DNA from: Laburnicola sp. R22_1
Taxonomy: Eukaryota; Ascomycota; Dothideomycetes; Pleosporales; Didymosphaeriaceae
DNA: 64,000 bases
Assembly: GCA_014281115.1 (NCBI GenBank)
Contig: JACONQ010000002.1
Coordinates: forward strand, 3,286,001-3,350,000
Direction: 5' to 3'
The translations under genes and the position numbers were made by a program. Positions 1 through 11,403 of the stretch are shown here, one piece after another. Under the pieces are notes generated by a model, which was not told where the DNA came from, searched no databases, and saw only the letters and a list, made by a program, of their open reading frames with translations. How positions within the stretch are numbered: the stretch's first letter is position 1; the number at the start of each line of letters is the position of its first letter.

Positions 1-316
1 ATTGTGCACAACCCTCTCCGCCGCTCACGAGAGCAGTCCCAACTCGTCATTCCACAAGTCAACGTCCAATCTGACAACCGCTTCATCGCAGTACTCATTG
101 ATAGGGAGTATGGATCTTGGATCAGTCGAGGGTGTGAGCACAGAGAGCTCGACCGTGCTGGTTAAGGGTGCAGGTATAAACGATACGAAGAGGGGTTGGG
201 ATTGGCGGAAGGGCGCTCCCAAAGGAACGACTGGAGAGGACATTATTAGGTTGCTGCGACTGGGTATTGCGAAAGAATTGGGGAGGGCGTTCGCAGAGGG
301 AGAAGTCGTTCCTTGA
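1..316 (+). CDS. 3' end of an unidentified protein-coding gene (5' part outside window)
   Basis: The reading frame is open from the window edge to a TGA at 314-316, giving about 104 C-terminal residues. The first half is rich in Ser and Thr. The last 40 residues look like a folded, conserved tail: Trp-Asp-Trp about 40 residues from the end, followed by an amphipathic helix-like stretch rich in Leu, Ile and Arg that ends in an acidic patch. No start codon is visible, so the gene begins upstream of the window. I do not recognise the family. The composition of the final segment, with its aromatic and charged pattern, argues that it is real coding sequence rather than a chance frame. Confidence 0.5.
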   Translation, partial: LCTTLSAAHESSPNSSFHKSTSNLTTASSQYSLIGSMDLGSVEGVSTESSTVLVKGAGINDTKRGWDWRKGAPKGTTGEDIIRLLRLGIAKELGRAFAEGEVVP

Positions 317-770
317 TTAGCATCATCCGTATAGAGGGAACGGAAAATGTAAAGATACCACGGTAGTGTAAGTTTGGCTTTGACGTTGGACGGCTCATGG
401 TCATCGTTGGGAGACATTTATTAGTAGTCTGCAGTCTCAGGTTGCATACGACACATGATGTGGCGGTGTAATGGCAAAATAATGTCCGCTGGAGTGTGTA
501 TGTGCTGTGTGACATTCCAAACTTTGAATAAAGCAAAACAATCACGGAATCCCTTGAGGTCTTGCAAGCAGTTTACCTCCATACCATAGGTAGTCGAAGT
601 CAATCGGAGTCAGCTCTGCCAAGCCAGAAGTCCCATCCTCTCCCATTGATCCAACCACGGTCTACCCCAGACTATCTCCCTCTCCCTCTCCGCACACAAG
701 CTCCAACAAAGCTAGCCCATAGCCATACCAACTGATCACTCAATTAACCCCCCACACTTACTCCACACAG
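317..770. other. Intergenic, no gene seen
   Basis: This stretch lies between the partial gene and the enoyl-CoA hydratase pseudogene. It includes a C/T-rich run around 630-700 that resembles a fungal promoter. It ends in an ATTAAC...CACAG sequence (about 744-770) that looks like an intron 3' end, so an upstream exon of the pseudogene may lie here, but I could not identify one. Confidence 0.4.
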
Positions 771-1894
771 ATGAAAACACAGCACTACGACCAAGACCCC
801 CGCATCATCATCCTCACCCTCTAGCGGCCACAGAACCACAATGCCTTCACGACTACCATGATGCGGGAGCTAGAAGACGCATACGCCATGTTTGATGTCG
901 ACGACCGCGTGAAATGTATTGTTTTCACAGCGACGGGAAAGATCTTTGCGCGGGCGGGGATTTAGATGTTGGCTTCGAGGGGGGTGGGGAGGAGGTGGTT
1001 CGTGAGCATAGGGATGGGTATGTGGTCGTGGTAGTTCTATCTCATTCCGATTCCCAGGCCACTCATCCTATGTCATCGTCGTCCTCCTCCTCGCCTTATC
1101 AGACAGAGCCAGAAAGAACAATACCGCTATCCAAACCACCACCACCACCACCACCACCAAAAAAAAAACTAACCCCCCAACCCCCACCCCCCAGCGGCGG
1201 CACCATAACCCTCGCCCTCCAAACCAGCCGCAGCGCCCACCATCGCCGCAATCCAAAACCCCGCCATCACAGTCGGCATAACCCTCACCCCCACCCTCCC
1301 CACGAACATACGCATCGCTTACCACTCTGCAAAAACAGGCTTCGTTTCCGCCCCGCCGCGACCTCGTCACAGAAACTTGCCTGCTCCTCGTACTTCCTCC
1401 CCCGCTTAACCGGGTCGTCGCGCGCCATGGCCGCCACAACAACAGGCTCGACGTATCGCGCCGACGACCACATTTTGAGCGGCTTGTTTGCCCATACCGT
1501 CGTCGAGAGGCCGGAGCAGGTGCTGCCTAAGGCGTTGGAGATGGTGCGGAATACGAGTCTTGTGTCGACGTATTTGATGAAGGAGATGATATTTCAGGAT
1601 ATGGGGAGTGCGGAGGCGCAGCATTTGTTGGATTCGAGGATTATGTATGAGTTGTTTGAGTCGGCGGACGTGACGTTCCGATTGATGGCCGGCAGCGTCT
1701 TGTGTGCTGAGAATAGTGAGGTGTGCTAACGAGGATACACGGATAATAAGGAGGGCGTGGAGTCCTTCATGCAAAAGAGACCAGCTAAGTTTACGGGGAC
1801 CATGGATAATACGAGCGTTTCGGCGTACCCGTGGTGGAATCCTATTGATGTGGTTATAAGACCGAAGATGGAGGCCCTGAAATCTAAATTGTGA
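771..1894 (+). pseudogene. Decayed enoyl-CoA hydratase/isomerase with peroxisomal targeting tail
   Basis: Crotonase-family segments are readable in order but in different frames: an RPQNHNAF-type start, an oxyanion-loop CAGGDLD segment (about 955-970), a GGTITLAL segment (1195 on), and an AAIQNPAITVGITL-like helix. An RADD-to-KRPAKF C-terminal part ends in Ser-Lys-Leu at 1883-1891, a PTS1 signal. The coding sequence is broken by a TAG at 822-824 where an Asn codon is expected, a frameshift near 946, and at least two more near 1235 and 1350. Two introns still have good signals: 1018-1194 (GTATGT, ACTAAC, CAG) and 1670-1750 (GTGACG, GCTAAC, AAG). The family hydrates enoyl-CoAs in beta-oxidation. 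The damage is too extensive for one sequencing error, so I call it a pseudogene. Confidence 0.75.
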
Positions 1895-2263
1895 AAGGCC
1901 AGAATTAAGGACAAATGGAAGACACCTGTACGGTCTGTGTTTGCATCACGTACTTGTAATCACGCACTGTACGGAACGTAATGACCTGATGACGTAGTGC
2001 GTAGGGTATGTGAACGCGACAGCTCCATATTTGATGACATTGATTCGTATGTGGTCACTCATACAATGTATGTGACTTCATAATTCATTCTCCACGACTA
2101 GAGAACCGCATCTCGCGCATGATGTCTCCCTCTATTTGAAGAACCAAGTGATAGGGGGATTTTGATTCGTTCCTAGTATACTTCATTTTTGAAGCCATGC
2201 ATGAAAGCCCGAGAAAGCCATGTCATCCGTGTCAACCAGACCCCACTCCAGGAAAGAAGACGC
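1895..2263. other. Intergenic between convergent 3' ends, no gene seen
   Basis: This AT-leaning stretch lies between the pseudogene (+) and eL20 (-). It presumably holds 3' UTRs. I see no conserved coding frame or RNA gene. Confidence 0.5.
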
Positions 2264-3243
2264 TTAGAAGAAAGTTGATGGCCGGCTCGCAGTGAAGATC
2301 TTCTTGCTGGCCGACTTGTTGACACGGTGGGGCAGAGGGAACTTGAGCTTCTTGACGAGAAGCTGCTTGATGTAAGGGCGGCGGATGTCGGCGGTCTTCT
2401 CGACCTCGACAACCTTGAGGATCTACAAAGAGCGCGTCAGCGGAGTGTACACGGCAAAGGCCACGATCAACGTACGTGAATCTGCCTGAAGCGGGATCGG
2501 TGACGGGCAGCCATGTCCTGGTAGAGGGTATCGACGGCGTCCGTCCGGGACATCTCACGGTACTCCTTGTACATGTTGTGGGTGCCGGAGCGCGAGTCGT
2601 AACGGATCCAGATACCGAAGTTCTTGACCTTCTGGGGACGCTTCTCGTGGATCTGATAGGGGTCAGTACAGACTCCAGCTCGCCATGCCGGCCCATGCCA
2701 GGGCTGTACGAACCTGGTTCACCGACACGATCTCACCATTGGTCTTCTTGATCTTGCGGAGCTTGCTCAGGAAGTACCAGAATCGTGACTTGGCGACAAC
2801 TTCATTGGGCGCAAAGATGCGCATGCGGTAGAGCTTGGGCGTGGGGTTGGCCTCGCTGGGCAGGTGGCGCCCGATGATCTGGTATTCCTGAAGGCGACCT
2901 GCGGCTGTCAGTATGTTGTTACAAGCGCCTCGACTAGTGCTAGCAATTGCAGTCCACATGCTCATGAGTAGGCTCGATGTCATGTCGGCGATTCGCGGTG
3001 GTGTCGTTGGGTGCGTAGAATGGATGGCGTCCGCATGGCGTCGCTTACTGACAGCAACCGGGCCTCGCTGATGCTGCATATTCCTCCTCTTCCGCTTTTC
3101 ACTGTCCCAACACTCCGATATACCAGCGGCATAGATTCATTGCGCTTGACAGTGATCGTGGGGAGGAGGTAGACGATCGCACCTCCAGGCGGAACGGACT
3201 GCAATTGCTGGAGATGAGGGAGAAGAAGAAATCGCTTACCCAT
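2264..3243 (-). CDS. RPL20: 60S ribosomal protein eL20 (L18a family)
   Basis: This is a structural protein of the large ribosomal subunit. Spliced exons are 3243-3240, 2898-2714, 2652-2476 and 2422-2264 (introns 3239-2899, 2713-2653, 2475-2423). They total 525 nt, or 174 residues, the usual eL20 length. The product begins [19 protein letters not shown] and ends in SRPSTFF, as in other fungal eL20 proteins. The central [21 protein letters not shown] region is characteristic. The first coding exon is only ATGG. It is followed by GTAAGC and preceded by a good 51-nt 5'-UTR intron (3294-3244; GTATGT, GCTAACT, CACAG), so the start codon may sit in a 4-nt exon. The gene is divergent from CSN12. The frame is intact and expression is expected to be high and constitutive. 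Confidence 0.95.
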
Positions 3244-3622
3244 CTGTGATCTAGTTAGCACTCGCAATATTCGAAGCAGCGTGCGCGAACATACCTTGCT
3301 GCTGTGGTGTGTGGTTAGTACCGGTGTTGTCGTAGAAGTCAACGTTCGTTTTCGATTTGTGCCGAATCTCGTTGTGTGGGCGCGCTTGCCCGCTTTGGTC
3401 GCTAGCGGAAGTCGGCGCTTGGCAAACATCAGTCCCGCGCCGCTGCCCGCTGAGCTTCCCCTCCACCCAATTCGAACTTCGACTTCGAAGCGCATCGCGA
3501 CACTCGGATATCCACTGAAGTAGCACAATGAGCGACGTGTGAGCTTCGACCGACAGTCGCGCCCGTAATTGAGCGCCTTTCTGCAGCCCTTACGGCGCAT
3601 TACAGCCATTACCGCTACTACA
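3244..3622. promoter_or_regulatory. Divergent promoter region eL20 / CSN12
   Basis: This 379-bp gap separates two divergent starts. It contains the predicted 5'-UTR intron of eL20 (3294-3244 on the minus strand), so the actual shared promoter is roughly 3300-3600. No TATA box is obvious. Confidence 0.5.
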
Positions 3623-5369
3623 ATGTCAATGCAGGAAGCGCTCGAGGACTTTCAGAAAGCCTATCGATCCCGGTCCGCCGCAGCTGTTGCAGCTTTTCTC
3701 AGCCCATATCCTCCGCCGCAGAATCCCGGCCGCTTGTACGATTTCTGGCGCTGTTCGAACGAGGCCAAGATCGAGCACGATGTCAGATATACCTTCACGT
3801 ACGGCCTGAGCGGGATTGCGCATCAGGAAGCGCAGGCCTGGGTCGATATAATCGTGTGCTACTGGCGCGGAGTGGACAAAATCCTCAAGGCAGAGCAGGC
3901 GCGCAACCAAGGCAAGCTCTCGGAAAGGCAGTCTGTGGATGTCTATGACGCCTGGAAGGACTTGACGTCGACTTTCATAAAGTACATCTCGAACGGAAGC
4001 CTCCCATACTGGGTCGTCTTTGCTCTGTATTACTCAGCGGGCCATCTGAGGAGTATCGCCATCAAAGCCGACGCACAAATGGCGAAGGCGAAGCCGGTGG
4101 CGTTCAATGCAGGTTTCCAAGACGACATAGTGGCCGCAACGCCCAAGAGCGAAAAGCTCGAGGAAGCCGCGCGGGTCTTCAATAGGATCTTCGCGCTATG
4201 CATGAGCGATAGGTGCGGGAAAATGCTCTTTATTCGTCACTCTAGTTCTAACATCCATAGGAATCCCAACATGAATGAATCTCGCAAGTGGGCCGTTTAT
4301 TGCATCGCCAACCTGCAATTCAAGACATACTTCAAAGTAACACTCCACCGGAGTTCTCGTAGACATATCCGACTAATTTCCGTCAGCTCAAAACCATCAG
4401 TCTCTCTAAGAATCTCGTCAAATCGATTGAAGCTCAGGCAGACATACCGCCCTGGCATCTTTTCCCAGCGGCGCACCGAGTCACATACATGTACTACGTC
4501 GGAATTATCGCTTTCTTGCAAGAAGACTATGCCAAGGTCCTGCCCTCTTAGCTGCGTAACCCCCCAGCTGCTGACAGCTTGTAGGCAGAAATGGCCCTGA
4601 CCGAAGCGTGGGACCTCTGCTATGCGAAGAGTCCCAAGAATAAGGAACTTATCCTCACTTACCTTATCCCGTGCCGCCTCATCACGCAGCATGTCATCCC
4701 ATCTGATAAATTGCTTCAGGAGTTCCCGCATCTGCGTACCTTGTTTGGCGATCTTGTCAGCTCTATAAAAAAGGGGGACCTCTCTGGGTTTGACAAGGCT
4801 CTGGCGGAGGGCGAACCAGAATTTGTGAGGCGGCGCATCTTCCTTACTCTCGAGCGAAGCCGCGACATTACTTTACGCAATCTATTGCGCAAGGTCTTCC
4901 TCGCTGAGGGCTACGAGGACCTTAAGGAGGGACAAACGGAAAAGGATAGGATCAGGAAGAGCAGGATCCCACTCGCGCACTTCGCTGCAGCACTGAGGAT
5001 GGGCACTGCTGGTTCCAGCACTGGCCAGGTGGTCGAGGACGAGGAGGTCGAGTGTTTGTTGGCCAATATGATATACAAGGTACGTGCACGAGGCGTTGTA
5101 GTGCAGGCGATTATGATTGCCACTTCACTTGCACCCCTAACCCACTCACCACTGCCTTTCTCCCATGTCTCATGCATTCGGTTGCCTAACCGGAACACCA
5201 TTTGCCTTACCTGAGGCAAATTCTAGGCATCTCTGCCATAACTACGTTGTCTTTTTGACCGAACAATGCCGCTAACTATTCGCAGGGTCTCATGAAAGGT
5301 TATATCTCGCGCGAGCACGCAATGGTCGTCTTGAATAAGAAGGGCGCATTTCCTGGAACAGGGATCTGA
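3623..5369 (+). CDS. CSN12: CSN12-type PCI-domain protein
   Basis: Five exons (3623-4212, 4261-4336, 4387-4536, 4585-5079, 5286-5369) join in frame to give 464 residues, close to other Csn12 proteins. Introns carry TTCTAAC, GACTAAT, GCTGAC and GCTAAC branch sites. The N-terminal half is TPR-like helical ([14 protein letters not shown] and [20 protein letters not shown] segments). The C-terminal half is the PCI domain, with [18 protein letters not shown] and a winged-helix tail containing [20 protein letters not shown]. Proteins of this family associate with the COP9 signalosome in yeast and with TREX-2/mRNA-processing factors (the Thp1/PCID2 relatives). I chose the ATG at 3623 because it is the first in-frame Met and starts the conserved region. 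The closest alternative is a Thp1-like paralogue. Confidence 0.85.
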
Positions 5370-7841
5370 CGCATAATTTATTGCGCATAGCCGGGCGTAC
5401 ACCGAGGTTTTCTACTGGCAGGCATCAATCGGTACTGTCGATTTGCTGTGTCCGCTTATCAACAGAGAGGTATAGATATTGCGCGGTCGAGGGACAGCGC
5501 GAGCGCCTCAGACCACGATTCACAAGCACATACAAAGTATACCCCAACGGATCTTCAAGAGAAGTATCCTTGCAATTCTAGCTTCAATTTCTGTTACGCG
5601 TGCGCGACTTTTCGCTGTGTTGCCCCGAGGCTGTCATGCATCCCGCGTTCTCCAGGGCTTTAGCCGTCTCATGTGATATCGCGTCAGCGCGAACCCGTTT
5701 CCGACGCGTCGCCCGGTCCTCTCGCCCAATGTCAGGTCGCCGTACCCCACCTCAACAATATTTCCTTCTCCCGCTTTCTCACACCGGAGTGCATCGTCCC
5801 GCGTCTGCATATCTGCATCCCTGAATGTCTTTCCAATATCCTTGTTCGTTCTTGGGCCTGAGACAAGAGAATCGCTTGTCCTTGCCGCGTCGGTCGTGAG
5901 ACACCACGTCCGCTGGCAACGTCGCACGCGGCCTTGTTGTACAGTGACTCACACGGTTGTATACTGGCACGTACCTGGACTCGCAGCGGGCGGCCTCCCT
6001 TGTGTACCGCGACTACGACTACGACTACGACAGGGCTAGGAATGACTCCGATCCTTTGCGCTCGCTGAGACATTGGTCCCAACGCAGTGGTCTTGTCCGG
6101 TGTTCCTTGCCAAGGTCAGGGCTGGCTTCCTTAGATACGGCTGGCTCGCTCGACATCCTGGTCTGGTGTGCGTATAGCGTGCTTGCTAATCGGGACGCAT
6201 GCCGCTCACCTAACCCATGCATGTACGCCAGTGCCAGCATGCATGACTGTGCCGTCCGTCTTCAGCTACTGGAACCTCGCATGCGTGTTGTGCTCGTGGA
6301 GGCGGAGCTAGGTAGTAGTCTGCTCGGTCGTTCGTGCTGGCTGCCCATGTATCTATCGCAAAAGCGATGGCTTGCCCTTGCATTTCGCAATCCAGAAATC
6401 CTTCGTACGCAGAAGCTACGAAGAGTTGCATGCAATACCACCATCGCCAACCCTCAATGGAACGAATTCAGCGCGCCCATCGCCGCGCGCCGCACAGCCT
6501 CAAACGTCTTCACCATGTAATAACCTGCCGTTTTCTTGCCCTGCGGCGACTGCTTCTTGCGATACTTTTTTGGAGCCTTTTTTCCAGAGCGGCGTTTCGC
6601 GCGGATGTTGTCGATGGAGTGGGGGGGTGCGCGTTCCATGGCGTGTGTATGCGTTCGAGGGTACTGCCGCAACAGAGTTGAGAGCCCTCAGCAGATTTTA
6701 TTATTCAGTGGGGGTGGGCGTTCCATGGCGTGTGTGTGTGCGTTCGTGGGTATGTATGTGTGTAGTAATGTCACTGCTGTGGTAGACTAGACTACTTGTA
6801 TGTGTGCGCCTGAGAATCATGGTAGCGTGGACGTTGTTATAAATCTTGATGTGTTTGGGGGCCAAGATGGGGTGGTGCCGAGTTCCGACGCAGGCGAGCT
6901 TGGGTGTGGCTGTGGAGGAGGCGAGGTACAGGCACGGCAGTGGGGGTTTATGATTGTTGTTGGGAGAGAGAGAGAATAGGAGATGCTGCGGGATGACAGA
7001 ATGGCAGTGTCGTCACTTGTTTAACAAAGCATGTTCGATGCATAATCAGGTTGTGAGGGGATACCATATACTATCAACCCAAGCCAATGCATATCCCGAC
7101 GCCAAACGCATTGTCAATCAACCAACAAAACCTGATACACACGTCTAAGTATACAATTTGGTGTCGTCTGTCCCGCAGAAAGAAAAGCCAAAACATCGCG
7201 GGTCATTAGGTAAGATGATGGGAAAGAGCACAGCCTCGCGGGCTGTGACATTGCCACGTTTTAGTTTAGTGTTGTTCTGGGAAGAGAAAATGTTGCAGAG
7301 GAACTCGGGTGTAAGGGAAGCAGCAAGAGAAAGGGCTTGTGCAATTTTGGCGCCCAGCGAGATGGTGAGAACGCAATCATGAGTAATGGAGCGGAACGCA
7401 GATCCTAATGCGGATGAGGAAAAAGTATATGGTACAAGGAGTTGGCGAAGGAGTGCCTGAATGGTATCTCGGAACCTGAACGCCAGCTGGAAGGGAAATC
7501 GAGATGGAAACGGATTGGGAAAGAATAGTCTCGATGGTTGTTGAGTCGTAGCCGCGCGGCTGATCGAGGGAAGTGTATGATACAAGAAGCGAAAATGACG
7601 ATGGTGAGGCCGGCGTGGGTATATTTGTGTTGGGTGATGCGACTCTGGGTTGGATGACCGGGTTGTGTAGGGGCCGGGAGGTGTGAGTCAGAGCGACGGA
7701 TGAGAAGAGTTGCCCACGAGCACACGCAATGATGCGGCTGTGGTAAAGCGACGAATAAAGAGCAGAGTTTGGGAAAAATCAAATGGAAACGAGTCGAGAG
7801 ATAGGCGTCGTAATGTATGTCGCTGCCTAGCGGAAGCCAAC
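5370..7841. other. 2.5 kb gene-poor stretch between convergent genes
   Basis: No conserved protein is visible on either strand. The open frames here (for example 5957-6520 + and 7145-7585 -) have biased, low-information translations and no family signature. A short CGACTA repeat sits near 6010-6030. An imperfect 44-bp direct repeat containing GCGTTCCATGGCGTGTGT occurs at about 6619-6663 and 6709-6752. The stretch could hold a long 3' UTR, a non-coding RNA or decayed sequence. Confidence 0.4.
6619..6752. repeat. Imperfect 44-bp direct repeat, GT/G-rich
   Basis: Copies lie at about 6619-6663 and 6709-6752. They share a G-run, then GCGTTCCATGGCGTGTGT and a TGCGTTCG-type end, and are separated by about 45 bp of unrelated sequence. 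Confidence 0.6.
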
Positions 7842-8716
7842 CTAGTGAGGCGTCTTCTGAGCCAGATCGTCCATGTGGTTGACCATAGCGACGAACAAGT
7901 CAAAGAACAGCTTGCCACCGTTCTCCATCTCGTTCTGCATCGTGCCGCTGCGTTTGAAGGTGTGTCGTGCGCGAATGATGAGCGCGAGGTAGTGTGCTCG
8001 TAGCTTAGAGTCGCTATCTGGTGTATTCGCATACGCGAAGCGAGCCGACGATAGGATAGTTGAGCACTGAATGCCAGATTGAAGTCCTTGCTTCCGTAGT
8101 GCAAGCTTCTTCAGCTCTTGCAGCCCGTACTTCTCAGCCTGGCAATAGATGACAGTGTCCTTCAGGATCGGGCCGGTGACGGTGTGAATCACTGCTTCGC
8201 TGGTGCCGTTGGCGTTGCCGCCGTCTTCTAGATTCCAGCTCTTGCGCTTGGTATCGTAAGCTAGGCGAGGGTAGTAGTCGCCTTTGTAGAGGTACTCGAG
8301 GACTGAGGAGAAGACCTCAGGATCCTCGTCGGGAAGATCAATGCGCTTGTTGGAGCTGGAGAAAAACTGATCGCGACAGGCGGACGTGAAGTAAGGAGAG
8401 TGACAAAGGACGTCCTCATGGGCTGCGAAGAGACGTTGCTCTTGTCCGACGGAGAGTGTGATGATCGCACTGTGCAGTTGAAGTCAGTCAATAGATTCCA
8501 GCACGCACTAACGAAAGGGGAACGTTTAACTCACCTTCCGATGGTTGGCGAAGTCTGGTTCGACTGTGGTGATGAAGCTGTGGCATGCTGTGCCAGCCGC
8601 TCGACCTTGCGAGGCGAGTCTTTGAATGAAGGGTTCTTCTTGTGGGATTTTGACTTGCTCGCTCGGTGTTTCGAGAAACTGCCTTCTTGGTATCTTCGGT
8701 TGGATGATGAGAACAT
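7842..8716 (-). CDS. BTB/POZ domain protein
   Basis: Two exons (8716-8535 and 8469-7842; intron 8534-8470 with GTGAGT and CACAG) give 269 residues. The first 60 residues are basic, Ser-rich and probably disordered. The second exon opens directly into a BTB fold: the ITLSVGQEQRLFAAHEDVLCH segment (split here as ITLSVGQEQR and LFAAHEDVLCH), then SPYFTSACRDQF, then DPEVFSSVLEYLYKGDYYP. A helical tail follows, with YGLQELKKLALRK. Stand-alone fungal BTB proteins like this commonly act as adaptors or dimerisation modules, some with Cul3. The substrate or partner here cannot be told from sequence. No Kelch, MATH or zinc-finger partner domain is present. The start at 8716 is the first Met of the open frame, so the disordered N-terminus is less certain than the domain. 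Confidence 0.85.
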
Positions 8717-10336
8717 GTTGGGAGCCGATGGAATCTTGGCGATCTTGACGAAAATGAGTTGATTAGGATAGGAGTCGTTGGGTATTTATAGCGTTCAGTG
8801 CATAGGCAGCAAGTTAATATTCTTCCGGAAATACGCAAGCAGCAGCCGATTCGATGGAAAATCCTCAGGCAGAAACCTCTGGGCAGACAAAAGGCGATAG
8901 CAGGCAAATGAGGGGATACGAAGGTATGGTTATATAGGCAGCCTGCGGAGAGGCCGCTATCTGCCCAACGACGGGCGATGGGTGAATGTCCGACGCGATT
9001 GGAACGCGTAAAGTGGTGCGACCGCGCCAGCAAATTGAACGCGGTATCACATGAGTCCTAAGCCGAAAGCAGGATGATAAGAGTCAGGGTGCAACAGCCC
9101 CGGACCTGGTCGAGGGAGCACAGAAGCGCAAGGGGTCGTGACACTGGCTCGGGTAAACTAGAAGAGGTGGTGGCGCTTTTGAGGCGGAGGCCGCCTGGAT
9201 GAAAATGGTACCAACATGAGAGCAAAGTACTCGACGTAATGGAGGCCGCACTTACACTACTTGAACTAAAGCATAATACCGATAGAACAATGAAATGGAT
9301 GGCAAGTCTGATGTATTGTGGCTCTTCGCTCCTTTGCTCTGGTTGCTTCGGCCGCTGAAGCTATGACCAGGCACCGCCGAAAGATCAAGAAAAAGAAGGC
9401 GGTGCAATGGCCAGCAAATGGCCCGGTCGCCGTCGGTCAGGAACATGTGAGCCGTCATTGAGAGCCGTTTTCCGCTGCCCCTGAGGGGGCAAACTTTGAG
9501 GCGGTCCGAAAGCAGGCCGCAACCCGTTTCCCCGCCGCGACGGCTCGCGAACTGAGGAAAGTCGTGGTCAGCATGAGTGGGATTGTGAAGCGTGCCAAGG
9601 GTTTATGCACAGCCGATCAAGGCTGAGACGCGAGGGGGAGATGTTGGTGGGTCTAGGCAATCACGAAACGCACCCGATATCACGTGGGCGATATCACGTG
9701 GGCACTTTAGGCCAGATTGGGCAGTCCGTGTCGCATCGATAATCCCGACAAATATTATCCTGTTGCTGAGCACGACAGCTTGTGGCGGTGAGTGACCTCA
9801 TTCAGCCAGGCATGGAACGCAATCCTCGGCAATTGTGTCAAAATCGGAGATAATTTCATGCAAAATCGTGTAGCCGACCCAGGACAATAATTCAGTGACG
9901 ATTATCGGACAGGATTCGTACTCACACCAACGCTCATCGAAGATCATCCTGAGTGCCGGATAACAGGCTTCAATTTCACAGCCAAGCAAGCGTGAGCATG
10001 ACCGAGTCAAGAATTACTGGCTGCACAGTGTGTTCAACGCCCGCGAAATCATATCCAGGGTATCATTGAAGATCTTCGTCGTGTGGAGATTCTAACCAAG
10101 GTCGAGTCCGCACCATACACAGAGAGGAGTAAAACAGGAGGCACTATAACCCAGTACCTAGCACACAGTGGTAGTAACAAAATACACACAAAATAACGAT
10201 GATTTCGTCGTCGACGTTCTGCACGACAGCATCGACGACGGCAGTCAAATCCAGGGTATCATATTCACTCCTCTACGAACACCCCTCTCTGCCATCAAGT
10301 CTACAGCTACTACGCATCTTCCCCATCAGCACAGCC
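8717..10336. other. 1.6 kb intergenic upstream of the BTB gene
   Basis: No convincing gene is seen here. The stretch covers the promoter of the BTB gene (-) and the 3' flank of RRP7 (-). Its one clear element is a perfect tandem 14-mer at 9676-9703, listed separately. Confidence 0.45.
9676..9703. repeat. Perfect tandem 14-mer GATATCACGTGGGC x2 (G-box type)
   Basis: Two exact head-to-tail copies of GATATCACGTGGGC each contain a CACGTG core, the palindrome bound by bHLH factors such as Cbf1/Pho4-type proteins. They lie about 960 bp upstream of the BTB start. A regulatory role is an inference. Confidence 0.7.
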
Positions 10337-11403
10337 CTAGCTCTCTGGTCTGACCCTTCCTCTCCTCTCCCTCATCTCCACAACCCTCCTCCTGTCCTTC
10401 TCAAATTGTTTCCTCAGTCTACCCTCCTCCTCTTTCCTCTTCTCTCGATTCTGGAACCGATAGAAGCCGTTCAAGTCTCCCTTCTTCTTTTTCCTCTCTT
10501 CTTGTTCCTGTTTCTTCAGTTCTGCGATCTCCACGCGAGCAGCCGGGGCATTGCGTCCACCGCCGCGGGTCACCGTTATGAAGCCGTCTTCGTCGGGCAC
10601 GCTGCGCAGATGTGCGAGGTGGCGGTTGCGTTGCGATTGCGCGGCGTCAAATTGGGAGAGGTAGGCATTTGTTGTAGATTGGAGGAGGGCTGGGGCGGGG
10701 TGCAGGAGAGAGAGATGGGTTTTGTAGCCTATTTTCGCCGGTTAGTACATACTGATTGTGGGCATTGAAATACTCCAGAGAAGGACTTACGTTCGACGCC
10801 CAGCGCCTCGCCGCCGACCCACCGTGCACTCTTGCCTTCCTTGACGAGCCTCTGCACCTCTTTCAACGCCCCGAGCATGCTCCTCTTGTCCACAAAGATG
10901 ACCACGGCGCATGTTCCGCCCCGCCTCAGTTCACCATTCCATATTCGTGGCAGCGCGCTCTCTTCGTCTTCCATCACGCCCTCAGCGACAACTTCCACTT
11001 CCTGTCTCTTTCTCTTCTTGCCTCTTGCCTCCTCCGCCCCTATCTGCACAACCTGCTTGCTCTTATCATCGGCTCTGAACCGCTTGTGATTTACTACTGC
11101 TGGGATCGCAGAGTCAAACTCTACACTCTCCACCCTCGCACCACCGAGTTGATCTGCGAACAAGGCACGGATGTTCGCCTCGGAGGCATCGATGGGCACA
11201 TTCGCGATAAAAAGACTCCGCGCTGTGGATTCCGTGGCTATCGATGGCGCATGCGCTTTTATGTAGACGTAGTGTGTCGCGTCGGAGCAAGGGTCTGGGA
11301 GGCCGGGGAGTTTTGGGAGCGCAAGTGGGAGGATAGCGAAGTCGCTCACTGCTCTTGGTGCGTTGCCCTGCTTTTTGGTTTTCGGAGGCTTGGTCGCAGC
11401 CAT
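10337..11403 (-). CDS. RRP7: Ribosomal RNA-processing protein Rrp7
   Basis: Two exons (11403-10791 and 10728-10337; intron 10790-10729 with GTAAGT, ACTAAC, ATAG) give 334 residues. The N-terminal half has an RRM-like region with an RNP-style stretch SLFIANVPIDASEANIRALF. The second half carries the Rrp7-type tail: DEDGFITVTRGG, then FYRFQNREKRKEEE and LRKQFEKDRRRV. In yeast Rrp7 works with Utp22 and casein kinase 2 (UtpC) in early 40S assembly in the nucleolus. I chose the Met at 11403 because the frame further upstream reads through a non-conserved stretch; an extended start at 11523 is possible but unlikely. Lys/Arg-rich patches between the domains are typical of a nucleolar protein. Confidence 0.9.

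Noticed and set aside
5957..6520. 187-codon plus-strand open frame in the gap after CSN12
   Set aside because: The translation is of mixed, unconserved composition with a simple Asp-Tyr repeat from a CGACTA microsatellite. It shows no domain.
7145..7585. 146-codon minus-strand open frame upstream of the BTB 3' end
   Set aside because: No recognisable domain, no splicing partner and no conserved motif.
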